From: Sorghum bicolor
Lineage: Eukaryota > Streptophyta > Magnoliopsida > Poales > Poaceae
Length of the DNA stretch: 64,000 bases
Direction: 5' to 3'
Assembly (NCBI RefSeq): GCF_000003195.3
Contig: NC_012877.2
Coordinates: 17,849,344-17,913,343 of the forward strand
A program made the translations under genes and the position numbers. The notes under the pieces are model-generated. The model saw nothing but the letters and a program-made list of their open reading frames with translations, had not been told where the DNA came from and made no database searches. Of the stretch, positions 42,827-53,688 are shown piece by piece. How positions within the stretch are numbered: position 1 is the first letter of the stretch; each line of letters starts with the position of its first letter.

Positions 42827-45252
42827 CCTCTTGACGCCGGTCTTCTTGCTGACGCCGATATCGATCCTCCCGTTGTTGCCAAGTTTCCCATTGCCGCCTA
42901 TGGGTAATTACAACACCAGATCGGGGAGGTCGGTCAGAACAACTACTACCTACCTTTATAAAACCCTTTCCCTTGGCGTCATGGGTAGTTACTTGATGCT
43001 GAGGATCTACCGATACGCTCTTTTCAGCTGCTTCTGATGTTAAGACCTTAGTCTTACCTTTGGCATCTAACATATTTGTAGGAAAGGGATGTTGGTCAAT
43101 CTTCATCGGCTTCTAAGTTTTTGAACTATCAAACTTAATTCTCTCAGATTCTATAGCCGATTGCAATTGCTACCTAAACACTTTACATTCGTTTGTGCTA
43201 TGTGATGTTGCATTACGCCATTTGCAATATTTGATTTTCTTTAGCTCTTCTGCCGATGGGATTGCATGATTAGGTGACAATTTAATTTGTCCTTCCTGAA
43301 GCAAGAAATCAAATATCCTATTGGCTTTGGTGATATCAAAAGCAAACTTTTCTGGTTCCTTTTAACCAAAGGACAAGACATCAGCTTTTTTTCACCCACT
43401 CTGCCAAGGCGATGACTGGTTCTTCATCAGAATCAGAATGCACTGCCTCATCAACAAATGATACTTTCTTATTCCAAGTTTTTATAGGTTCAAAAGTCTT
43501 GATATCTTGATCAGAAATCCTCTGCACCAAATGACTCAAGCTTTCAAATTCCTGAGAAGCATATTTATCTTTGATATGTGGCAATAACCCTTGGAAAGCC
43601 AAATCGGCTAACTGCCGATCGTCCAGAACCAGACTATAACACTTGTTCTTTACATCTCGCAGCCTCTACACAAAGCTTTCCACCGATTCGTCATTATGTT
43701 GTCTCAGTCTTACTAAATTGGTGATCTTTTTCTCATGCACTCTAGAAAAGAAATACTTGTGAAACTGCTTCTCTAGATCGGCCCACGTAATGACTGAGTT
43801 TGGAGGCAACTTGATAAACTAGGTAAATGCCGTTCTCGACAAAGACCATGAAAATAAACGAACTCTTAACTCATCTCTGTTAGCAGCTTCTCCACACTGG
43901 ATGTTGAACCGATTGACGTGTTCCATAGTTGATGTGTCAGCTTGTCCAGAGAACTTAGTAAAATCTGGTACCTTGTACCGATTTGGGAGTGGAATCAAAT
44001 CATAAGCAGGAGGATATGGTGTCCGATAAGAATAAGTATTAACCTTAGGTTTTATCCCAACCTGGTCTCTCATATCTTCTGCTATCTTATCAGCCCAATA
44101 GGTATCGACATCCTGCCGATGTACGGGTTGAATTTCTGGCACCTGCTAGTAAGCTTCCACATGTCTTTGTGGTACATGATCTCCAGGAAACATCATATTA
44201 ACCATAGCTTGTTGGCTACCGATCTGCTGGGTGAGATTCATCGGTTGATTTACCGGCCCCTGGTTCTGAAAACCGACTTGCATCTGTCCTTGCTGAAACC
44301 ACGCAGCCTGATGATTCTGCTGTGTTGCATGTGGGAAGACAAGCTGCCCTATCCAACCATTATTAGCTTTCATCGGCGCAGGTCCTGCCGATGGCTGATA
44401 ATTGGTTGTTATGGTTGGGTTAACATAATCTGTCTGAGTCATAAACCTCTGTTGAGTCGGTAATGGATTTGCCGATGAATTTGCATTAGGCATCTGGAAC
44501 GTTGGCATTTGAAAATTCCCAGTAACAGGTCTCACAGTAGTAGTTGTAGAATACTGAGGAACTTGAGTCATCGGCGAAACTGGAGGTGTCGATGTCACAG
44601 GAGCCTTCCCTGCTAAGTCAGCTATCTGATATGTTCCAGAGCTATTTGCAATGAACTCTGAGGGCATACCATATCCCCACCAGAGTGGCGGAACCTGACA
44701 GTTCTAAAATATAGACCCTGACATAGCCGATGCCGATAGATCTTTGTTGAGTTGAATTCGTCCCTCTGAGGTCATTGGAGCAGATCTCATCAGTGTAGAT
44801 TGCTCATTAGTCAGTCCTAATGTATTTGGAGGAGAAGTAGCTTCTGTGCCTGCGACGGCCGGAGGAGCCAATGGAGCTATGACCGATGATAATCCTGACT
44901 GATTGTAGGCCGGACCAGCATAAAATGGTGGTGTCTATCCTTCTATAAAAGTTCGAACCTCAGCATTGTAAACAATATTGGACAGCACGTTGGAGTGATT
45001 GATCAAAGCATGATTAACAGCAGTATTAAGCATGTCTTGCAATTTACCAGGATTGGGATCAAAAGTAACCTACTGTGGCATCGGCAAGTCCTGCTTCTGG
45101 ATAACTTCCCCGCTCCTGTTCATAATGAATGACTTCAGACAAAGTTGCCTGTATTCCTCCATAACCCTCTCCATGGCCTGCTTCTGTTCATCTTTGAGAT
45201 CAGCTTTTGTCACAGCAATGACATTGCCTACGTTGAGCTCAGTAGTAGCCAT
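42827..45252 (-). pseudogene. Element X gag gene, 5' and middle part, with many TAG stops
   Basis: The start is ATG 45252 (MATTELNVGNVIAVTKADL), 22 bp past the primer-binding-site region. After a conserved N-terminal block (YRQLCLKSFIMNRSGEVIQKQDLP) comes a long P/Q/T/N-rich region, then the gag domain (YKVPDFTKFSGQ, RFNIQCGEAAN, LRVRLFSWSL, FQGLLPHIKDKYA) and an R/Q-rich tail up to the CACTA insertion. The protein packages element RNA in this family. In-frame TAG codons lie at 45070, 44935, 44704, 44146, 43819 and 43666 (leftmost base on the plus strand), all in one frame. TGA at 43381 and a probable frame change follow. Each TAG is explained by a C-to-T change in a CAG/CTG site. It is closely related to Y's gag. 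Confidence 0.85.
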
Positions 45253-45273
45253 GTTGATCTTGTTGATAGATTT

Positions 45274-45294
45274 GTCCCACTAGGCGTGCCAAAA
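45274..45294 (-). promoter_or_regulatory. Primer-binding site of element X
   Basis: On the minus strand TTGGCACGCCTAGTGGGAC lies four bases after the LTR end. The complement ends in GCGTGCCA, like a tRNA 3' end. Y (46588-46607) and W (48391-48410) have the same site with small changes. Confidence 0.75.
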
Positions 45295-45298
45295 GATG

Positions 45299-46066
45299 TG
45301 TTGATACAAAAATAGATCTGCAAACACAAAGGGCTAATACCCGATTCAAACGTTGAGGCGTGCCAGCCGATTTGACCTAACAATCGACAAAGGTGATAGC
45401 TTGAATACTTTGGTCCCGACAACAGCGATGCGCCCGGATGTCACGACCTAGAGGTACTCAGGCGGAACTCGAGAATTCGTCGAGTATGGCTCGATGAATC
45501 CTTAAGAACTCGTAAAAGAAAGAAAATGTGCAAGTTGACGAAGTCATCGAAAAAGTAGATGTGACAGTAGATGTAAAACTAGTGTATGATATTGATTGAT
45601 TGTCCTTCTTACATTGCTACTAGGTCTATATTTATACCCTGACCTAAAGAGTCACAACCGTATACGACTAGGACTTTAATTCTAAACAAAACAGTACTTT
45701 TCATAGTGCAAACATCTAACAAATATGGAAACCTACCACCTATCTACTTCAGCACTGGCTTCAATTACAATGACAGTTTTCATCGGTTCTGCTTCATCGG
45801 CATATTTCATTGCCCCCTTGTATCTTCCTTAGCAATTTCTATACCCTCCTTCATCGGTATCGGCGATCATCGGTCATCAGCACTCAATCGGCAATGATCA
45901 GTAGCTATCATCTCAACACTCAGTCCAACAACATCTTCCACCTGTCATACTATCATCGGCATTACCTACCATCGGCAATCATCTCATCGGTTTGACACAG
46001 TATTTTTCTAACTGCCAATCAGCTCTCCCTAGCCATCCTGTCTTGCGCCTAAAAATGATGTCAACA
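45299..46066 (-). repeat. Element X 5' LTR (768 bp)
   Basis: On the minus strand it begins TGTTGACATCATTTTTAGG and ends TTTTGTATCAACA. A TATA box (TATAAATATAGACC, minus strand) is at about 45625-45638. It is rich in ATCGGC/GCCGAT words, giving a repetitive look at 45780-46000. It abuts Y's gag at 46067, so X was inserted in Y; the TSD copy here should be AGTTG (46067-46071). No gene is present. Confidence 0.82.
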
Positions 46067-46569
46067 AGTTGAACCCGCCCTCCTGAAGTCATTGGATCTG
46101 ATCTCATCAGTGTAGATTGTTCATTAACAAATCCCGCCGTACTTAGAGGAGATGTGAGTTCTGTACCCACAACGGCTCAAGGAGCCGATGGAGCTACAAC
46201 CGATGATAATCCTGGCTGATGATAGGCTAGGCCAGCATAAAGTGGTGGTGTCTGTCCCTCTTTGGAAGTTCGGATCACAGCGTTGTAAACAGTGTTGGAC
46301 AACATGTTGGAGTGGTTAATCAAAGCATGATTAATTGCAGAATTAACCATTTCTTGAAGTTTACTAGGATTAGGGTCAAAGGTAACCTGCCGAGGCAACG
46401 GTAGATCTTGCTTCTGGATGACTTCCCCACTCCTGTTCAGGATGAAAGATTTTAGACAAAGCTGCTTGTACTCCTCCATATCCTTCACCATAGCTTGCTT
46501 ATGTTCTTCCCTGAGATCGACCTTTGTCATGCCGATGACGTTGTCCGCGTCGACTTCAGAACTAAGCAT
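46067..46569 (-). pseudogene. Element Y gag, N-terminal fragment
   Basis: It starts at ATG 46569 (MLSSEVDADNVIGMTKVDLREE). It aligns along its length with X's gag N-terminus (YKQLCLKSFILNRSGEVIQKQDLP; KLQEMVNSAINHALINHSN; NEQSTLMRS) and keeps glutamines where X has TAG, which shows the direction of change. One TGA at 46177-46179 interrupts it. It is cut at 46067 by X. The Y primer-binding site lies between it and the LTR (46588-46607). Confidence 0.82.
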
Positions 46570-46612
46570 GTTGATCTTTGTTGATTTGCCCCTCCAGGCG
46601 TGCCAAAAGATG

Positions 46613-47385
46613 TGTTGATGCAAAAATATCTCTGCAAACACAAAGGGCTAATACCCGATTTTGATGTCAAGGCATGCCAGTCGATTTAACTTGATCATTG
46701 ACAAAGGTGATAACTTGAATACTTTGGCCTCGACAACAGCGATGTGCCCGGTTGTCACGACCAAGAGGTACTCATGCAGAACTCGAGAATTGTCGAGTGT
46801 AACTCGCCAAATCATTGAGAACTTGTAAACAGAAACGTATGCGAATTGACGAAGTCGTCGAAAAGTAGATGTGAAAATATGAATAAACTTGGTTTGATAT
46901 TGATTGATATATCTTTTACATTGCTGCTAGGTCTATATTTATACCCTAGCCTAAAGAGTTACAACCAAATATGAGTAGGACTCAACTAAAGTAACTGGAC
47001 TCTTATATTTAAGGCATACTCTAATAATTATAGAAAGAAGAAAACAACATCTATCTATTCCTATGTCCACCTTAATCATGATGAAATCCTCATCGGCTCC
47101 TGTCCCATCGGCATGCACATGCCTCTCTAGCAGTAGTCTTCGTGTTTTCCTTCATTGGCATCGGCAACCATAAGTTCTATTGGCAACAATCAGCAACTAC
47201 CACCTCTGACCTTATACTGAATCTAAACTAAAAGAACCCCTCTTATCGATTATCACCTCCCATTGGCACTAACCATTATCAGTTGATTCCATCGACACTC
47301 TTCTGCTGGCACAATACAATAATCTCCCTATTGCCGATTGGTTCTTCTTAATCATCTTGACCCGTATCCAAAAACCATGTCAACA
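46613..47385 (-). repeat. Element Y 5' LTR (773 bp)
   Basis: On the minus strand it begins TGTTGACATGGTTTTTGG and ends TTTTGCATCAACA. It is collinear with X's LTR, including TATA (about 46931-46943, minus strand) and the CACGACC/AGGTACTCA block, so X and Y are two insertions of one family. The presumed TSD copy is GTGGT (47386-47390). Confidence 0.82.
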
Positions 47386-48144
47386 GTGGTTCATTGCACC
47401 GCAAGGTGTGCCCAATTCATAACTTGTCGATCCGTAGAGTCGGAGTCCTGTGGTAGACTCTGCATACGTAGGCGAGGTGCCTGGGTATGGAGAGGCAAGT
47501 GTCTACATGGCCCTTGCTTTAGTGAGGTGGATGGTGGCAGGTGGTGATAGCCCTCTCCGTCCTTGGCATTCCCCCTGTTTGTTTGGGATGTAAGAGTCTA
47601 AATTGGCATGACGGTTGATGACAGACCAGTACGGCATGTTCTCCTAATCCATATCACAATTAGCACTAATCCTAATTATGTGAATTTTATGAATATTAAC
47701 TAACCGTAACATGACTATACTTCATTAATGCCTGCTCGTCTAGAAATCTTATTTTATTAGTTTCTCTTTTATTTATCATTTGAGATGAGCTCATTTGTTT
47801 GTCTACTATCTCTACTATCAATCCTTACCCCTGCATGAGTAGCTAGTTAATTTGCATAGTACTACTATTCATGATCATATCAAAATCTTAATCAAATGCC
47901 TTCCTTTGGGAAAATACAAATAACGATACCTAAATACTCAACTGGTGAAATGCTACAAACAATAGCTCCATGCACTTGCAGATTAATATCTAAAAGAGAT
48001 CAAGGAACTATCAAGGTCAATACTAGTGACACTACTATACTTTAGTGATGTGTCTAAGTAAAATCGACACCCAACATTTCTGGCACAGTGGCTAGGGATG
48101 CGCTCTCTGCCTACTCCTAGTGACTACATTAAGAAATGCCAACA
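47386..48144 (+). repeat. Element V: 3' part of an Athila/Tat-type LTR
   Basis: It ends AAGAAATGCCAACA at 48144, like T's LTR (AAGAAGTGTCAACA). It shares with T the GGGAAAATAC..ACGATACC block (47928-47950), the GGTGAAATGCTAC block and a degenerate primer-binding-site-like TTTCTGGCAC about 60 bp inside the end. The 5' part of the LTR is missing because Y was inserted at 47385. Right of 48144 lies W's gag, so V was inserted in W. No gene; the short frame 47338-47547 crosses an element boundary and is spurious. Confidence 0.72.
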
Positions 48145-48376
48145 CTATGCTGATAGTTTCACTCATAGCTTGATGTTAGATTTGAATAGTAGGATCACGT
48201 TCTCCTTCTAGAATTACCCTCGGGAAAAGAGTCTTCTGATATACCTTCTTATAACTGGTTCTACTGAAAGAAAGCAAGCACTTCTCTTCGTATTGGTTTA
48301 CAGCAGTTTCAACCAATTCCTTCAACGAATCCGAGAGTTCATCCAGAGTGACATTGAGCACGTTCTCATTCTCCAT
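48145..48376 (-). pseudogene. Element W gag, N-terminal fragment
   Basis: It starts at ATG 48376 (MENENVLNVTLDELSDSLKELVETAVNQYEEKCLLSF). The pattern is the same as in X and Y: a short acidic start, then a basic block ending in F-P-R. Similarity is weaker, so W is an older or more distant member. TAA at 48176-48178 follows; after it the frame is open to the V insertion. The remaining gene is left of V, outside the window. Confidence 0.7.
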
Positions 48377-48390
48377 GTCGTTGACTCAAT

Positions 48391-48410
48391 GTCCCACCGG
48401 GCGTGTCAAA
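48391..48410 (-). promoter_or_regulatory. Primer-binding site of element W
   Basis: On the minus strand TTTGACACGCCCGGTGGGAC follows the LTR end by five bases. It is the same site as in X and Y, with a one-base change (TGGCACG to TGACACG). Confidence 0.7.
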
Positions 48411-48415
48411 AGATG

Positions 48416-48458
48416 TGTTGGTGAAAAATTGGTTTCTCACACCAACAATCTCAGGGGC
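48416..48458 (-). repeat. Element W 5' LTR, end segment
   Basis: These are the last 43 bp of W's LTR (TGTTGGTGAAAAATTGG on the plus strand), cut by D at 48458. The LTR resumes at 55157 with CTCTAAGAG. The base string GGGGC at 48454-48458 is the left TSD of D. Confidence 0.75.
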
Positions 48459-49931
48459 TATTGACGGTCCTTAATGCTCACATTTAACCGTCAACTAATC
48501 ATGAAAAAGGATCCAAATGCAACCGACACCTAGACTTAGGGTTTCATCTAACAGATTTCCACGAGTTTTGGTGTTTGTCTATTTCTGCAGGGGGTTATCA
48601 GGAAATACGAAGGAAAGGCCCACACGTCGGGTTTACATAGAGAATTAATGTGTGCAGCAATTTTCCATAATCAGGAAGACTCAAGAAGCAACTCGACCGA
48701 AGCGGAGCCGAGACGGGCCTGGGACCTGGGCGCCCGCCCTTGATCCTTGGGCGCCCGCCCTGATACAAGCACCAATCACAGAATGGAGTACACCATTACA
48801 AAGATCTCGTCGAGCTGATCGAAATGCATATATTATTTGCTATATTTGGAGTTCGGAATCAAGAAATGTTAATAAAAGAAGGACTCCACATAAAAGAGCT
48901 GCGGGATTAATTGGGCTCAAATTAGAATTTGGTCCATTAAGGCCTATGTGCATTTTAATGAGATATGGTGGAAAGTTTAGTACCACATTGCCTGCTGAAC
49001 CAAAAACGCACAAAGGAGGAGGACTATATAAGCAATGCCCCTAGCCCCTGGAGGAGAACATATCATTATAGAGTTGAGAGGTGCCCTCGAAGGTAACCTT
49101 TCCTCTATAGAGAATTAGGGCTAGACATTCCAATGTAGTAGATTAGTTCTAGTCGGGAGTCAGGGAGAGCGGAGCTGCGCTCCGGTTTTGGAGAAGTCTT
49201 CAGAGTTTTGGTATGTCTTTATTGTAAGACTTATGCTTTAATATATTTATCTTCTCTATATACTTTTATGCCTTTATTATTATCGAGTAGTGTAGTTGTT
49301 ATATTTTGGCATAGGATCTCCGTTCGCATCGAGTGCTCTAGTTATTCATGGTAATTAGAGTAGTAATCGTTAGTGTAGACATGGTGTCTATACTAGAGGT
49401 TACCTGAGGTTGCACCCAGTCCTGCGGATTGTTGTGGTAGCCCTAGGGTAGTGACAGCCCTAACGGTCGACGTATTCCACCTCGTTCGGATCGGTGTTTG
49501 TAGGACCGTAGTCAGAGCTTCCCAGCCTCCTTCTCATCTCTTTCTGTGGTTTGTGTTCTGGTGTCCCAAAGTGCTAATATGTGATTGCGATATCTATTCA
49601 TTCTTTGTTATCATAGAACTGAAGTAATAGAGAAGTATACAGAAACCCAGGTCTCTCTCGTTGTCCTCCCGCTATGGCTATCTACGCATTTATCATAGAA
49701 TTCTCACCTTTATATTATTACCTATCATATATCATTTACCCCTACTTTAGTCTAGTTGGTTTATTAAATTAGTAGATGCATGATAGTAAGTTATCAGATT
49801 CTTTGACCTTAGCTTCCCAGTGGTAAAATATAAATAACGATACCTGGAATACTCCCGGTAAAATGCTACGATAATGTTCTGTGCGCTTGCGGAATTTTTC
49901 TTATTCTTATTGCACTTAACGAATGTCAACA
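48459..49931 (+). repeat. Element D 5' LTR
   Basis: It begins TATTGACGG (second base changed from G) and ends GTCAACA at 49931. An inverted copy ACCGTCAAC follows the start after about 18 bp. Paired GGGCGCCCGCCCT boxes lie at 48728-48740 and 48749-48761. TATA (ACTATATAAGC) is at about 49023-49033. The frame at 48652-49044 is not conserved in length in the other LTR's reading (53882-54292) and has no domain. It is roughly 97-98 % identical to the 3' LTR by eye. Confidence 0.9.
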
Positions 49932-49939
49932 AGCATTTT

Positions 49940-49957
49940 TGGCGCCGTTGCCGGGGA
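49940..49957 (+). promoter_or_regulatory. Primer-binding site of element D
   Basis: TGGCGCCGTTGCCGGGGA begins eight bases after the LTR end. It matches the complement of a tRNA-Asp 3' end, the primer used by Athila/Tat-type elements (family knowledge). T has the identical site. Confidence 0.88.
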
Positions 49958-52874
49958 AGCAATTGGTGTGAAGATTTTGATAATGATCTTGATGTCTGCT
50001 AATTTAATGTATCACTAGCTTTAGTAGGTTTATTGTATTTATCTTTTCTGCATTTATTTTTAGCATATTTATTTCTCCATAACATATTTATCTTTCTGCA
50101 TTATTATTGCATTAGAAAATATAATAAAAATATTTTATATAACTCATTGCATCTTAAATACTAAAACCCCATGTGAATAAATTGTGTGGTGTGTAAAAGC
50201 CCACACAGATATTCACCGTGGTGGAATAAAAAATAATAAAAATAAATAAACATGCATTCATCCTATTCCATTTCCTTTTTCCTTCATAGAAAGATTAAAA
50301 CCCAAAAAATATATATATTGAGAAAGAGATCTTGTTGAAACTCTACTTAGAAAAAGAATTAAGAAAAATCTAAAAAGCTTGGACAACTAAGGGTTAAGTG
50401 GCCAACTACTAATGTTTAATCGGTGCCACAAGTTTTGTTGTCTATTTGAGTTTAACATGATTTAAAGAGAGAATCCCCAATGATCAAGATATCTTCATTA
50501 ACTTGGAAGCGCTGCAATCATCACTCACATTTTGAAGCTCAAGAATATTGAAGAACCTCTGTGTTGTGCGGATTCAAGATTAAAGACTATGTCAACATTT
50601 AGCTTGAGGGAAAGCAATCCCGTTATCTTCACGATTCAGGCTTTAAGTAAAAGAGTGAAGAATAACAACAAGAATGGAGATAAAGAAGGAGACACATGAA
50701 GTTTAATAATTTGCACAAGAAAGACATAGCTCGAGAGATAATCCATGGAACGAGACGAAGAGTGCCACGAACAAGATGCACAACCATGCATTGAGAAAGA
50801 AAAGCTTCCACAAGGTGATATTGTACCATCACTCTTCAATTAAGGTAACATCTTAAGGTTCACTGTTATAAGCTTCTCCTTGATTCTGGCATGCACATGG
50901 ATAAAAAGACAAACATGTAAGATTTATAACTCCAAATTAACCAACCCAATTGATTCAAGATGTTTAGTCCTTTAATCTTTGTTTCCGGTACTACCTTCTT
51001 GATCCCACACTCTTAACCATATGAGCTAAAATATTGCACATCCGATCTTTGGAAAATGATAGTCATGTAAAAAACATTTACTTAGATAGATTATCTTTCC
51101 ATAAGGTTGAGTGATCTGATCTGGCAAATGTTTTAAATGCTACACTCATGATCTTATCATCCATCAACTTTGTCTTGCTCACTATGCTTAGGGTTAGAGA
51201 AGAACAAATACACTTTTGGTTCTGTTGGTGTTTTCCACCAACAGGGCCCATGCACTTGATCTCTGCCTTGTCTCTATGAGCAGGATACACTTCGAGCAAA
51301 ACATGGAGGAGTTTTCCAACTCCCAGACTCTACCAAGTGAAGGACCTGGATCTACGAGCACAAACACACGGAAGATGATGCTGCCAACGCCGCACTTCGA
51401 ACTGCTGGGAAACGAAAAACATGGGTGACACCGTATCAAGAGGTGCAGATGTCAAGGTCCACACCTAACTCAAATGACGCACCTAAAGAATGAACACAGT
51501 GAGAAGTCTTGTTCAGAAGACTTAAAACATTGAACCCTCGCCGAAAGGTAAAATCGGTAGTTATCCATATTTATCCTTTCTGTATTTCCTTTTTTCTTAA
51601 ATTATTTACTTTCCTTAAATAGCTTGTTAGTTAATCATGCTATCTTGAAAAGAAAATAAAAATGTTAAAAACAGTAAGCCCCATGTGAGTATGCTCGTGG
51701 CATAAAACCCATTCACTGTGGTGGCGTAAAAATAAAATAAATATATTCTTGTCCTGTAAAAATGAAAATATAAAAATAAATTTATGATCCTACTAAAGAG
51801 AGTAATATTTATTAGAGGAAGCTCAACATGATAAAGGCTAAGAGATTTTATGCTAACAATTAACCAGTTCCACAAAGCTTTGTTGTCTATTTGAGCTCCG
51901 CAGAATTCAAGGATCAAGGAAGACTAGCAGACGAAGGATATCCTAATCGCTATCAGGGTGCAGCCAACATTCAAATACACCTACGCCACCTGCTAGCTAC
52001 ATCAGAAGAAATTACGTTAAAATCCAGCTTGGGGGAGAGCACCCCCATTTATCCAGCAAAGTGTTTCTACTCACATTTATACTTTACTCAAATAATAAAA
52101 AAATGCATAATCATAAAAACCCAATTAAACATTTTGTGCTTATATATATCTTTGCTTAGTTTGCTAAATAAATAAATAAAGTGTCTATGCCAAACTCAAC
52201 TTCAATGATAAACTCTTACATGGATATGATGAATAGTTGCTCTGCCAAGTATCTAGTTTTCAAATTTGAGCTCTCTCTCAAGTTTAGGCATAACTGTTAT
52301 AATTTAAAGCTTGCTCTAAACCTCAATTTGCGGGAAGAGTACCTAATCAAAAGTCTAAGTCGTTAACAGATATGATATGGGAAGGTTGAGCTGTTGTTTA
52401 TCTGTTCCTAGAGATGCTAGAATTCTAGAGAATTTTATCTTTGAAAATCTTTAAAATGTTGCATGATGAGTTCCTATATGATGAGAGTTTAAAATCCTAC
52501 CACAGCCATATATACAAGCTTATTAGACTATGAACCATATATTTACTTTTTACTGCTTATGAGCATTGAGTGTGGTCAAGCTATGTAGACCCTTAGGAGC
52601 TTGTCATGCAGTTGAAATCAAGATTCACTTGCACGTTCACTCATACATGCTGCTTCTACTCCAGAAGTACGTATCCACATACATCCACTCATTTCCATAT
52701 CCAGATTCACCCAAAGTTATTCTACTCCTATCTAGGAGAGCCAAAAAAACATTATCCTATCCCTGTTATTCCCCATGAAATAAATGCTTGAGATATTTTG
52801 GTTACTACCACTTGCTACATTATTTCAGGAGGGTGAGTGCTCTGAAAAAAAAGTGAATACGAGGAAATAAAAAG

Positions 52875-52977
52875 GGGCAAGTGCCCGAAACCTCCAAAAA
52901 AAGAAAAAAAAAGAAAAAGTGAGACGAGAGGTAAAATGGACAAGTGTCCGACAGTAGAATCAGGGGTACAAGTACCC
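52875..52977 (+). repeat. Row of three small hairpins in a purine-rich tract of element D
   Basis: GGGCAAGTGCCC (52875-52886), GGACAAGTGTCC (52938-52949) and GGGTACAAGTACCC (52964-52977) each form a short stem; the first two have the four-base loop AAGT. They are separated by A/G-rich linkers (AAAAAAAGAAAAAAAAAG). T has related stems in the equivalent tract (63374-63391 and 63407-63422). Confidence 0.65.
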
Positions 52978-53670
52978 ATGTGAGAGAAAAGAAAAATAAA
53001 ATATAGAGCGTCTCATTCCCCTCAAAAGCCTCAAGTGCAATAAAGGTTTGTATCCCCTCAAAAGAGCAAAAGGAGAATTAGACTTTCACCATTATTTTCA
53101 CCATTATCACCATTCATTCGCCACACATGCATATCTTGATTTGACTTATTGACTTGTTCTTCTGGATCCATGGTTTGACTATGCAATAAGTGTCTTGTAA
53201 GTATGTATTAGCTGTCTCCCACCTATGAGCTCCAGATATCAAAACCTTATTAGAGTAGGGTGAAAGAGAAGGAAATACCACTATGCCTCATACCAAAAAT
53301 ACCACATACTTTGAGAGAAGGCATACACCATTACTGCCTTGGTAAGGATCCAGAAATACCACAAAAGAGAGAATAGAGAGAGTCATACAAGGAATCTCTG
53401 AGTTTTATTTGATAATCTGCAAAAACACTAGAGCTATAGTTAACTGAAGAACAAGAGATAAGGCGCTTGACTAGACCGTTCTATCTTTTAACTGCTCAAG
53501 ACATAAGTGACGGTTGCAAGCCCCATGGTGGAAGGTAAAATGAGTAAGTTTAAATCTTAACAGTTTACCCTAACCCAGAGATGAGATCTTGTTTGAACGC
53601 ATGTGTACCTTTAAGGCATGAAACCACTGCAAAAACTCTTGAGTCCATCTTTGCTCAGGGACGAGCAAAG

Positions 53671-53688
53671 GTTAAGCTTAGGGGAGCT
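53671..53688 (+). promoter_or_regulatory. Polypurine tract region of element D
   Basis: GGTTAAGCTTAGGGGAGCT lies immediately before the 3' LTR. The purine run is short (AGGGGAG), as in other Athila/Tat-type elements. Confidence 0.55.

Larger units (their letters stand above)
49932..53688 (+). other. Internal non-coding region of element D
   Basis: It has no gene. Modules seen: a roughly 300-bp segment present twice (about 50150-50460 and 51650-51900; both read CCCCATGTGA..., ...CACYGTGGTGG and later TTTGTTGTCTATTTGAG). A GCTTGAGGGAAAGC / GCTTGGGGGAGAGC element follows each copy (50604, 52035). A T-gag-tail-like block lies at 51440-51590. A long part (52030-53688) is collinear with T's 3' non-coding end. 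A purine tract with hairpins lies at 52860-53010. A GGGACGAGCAAAGGTTAAGC block precedes the 3' LTR. Confidence 0.75.

Noticed and set aside
47338..47547. A short plus-strand ORF around the Y-V boundary
   Set aside because: It crosses the element junction at 47385 and has no domain.
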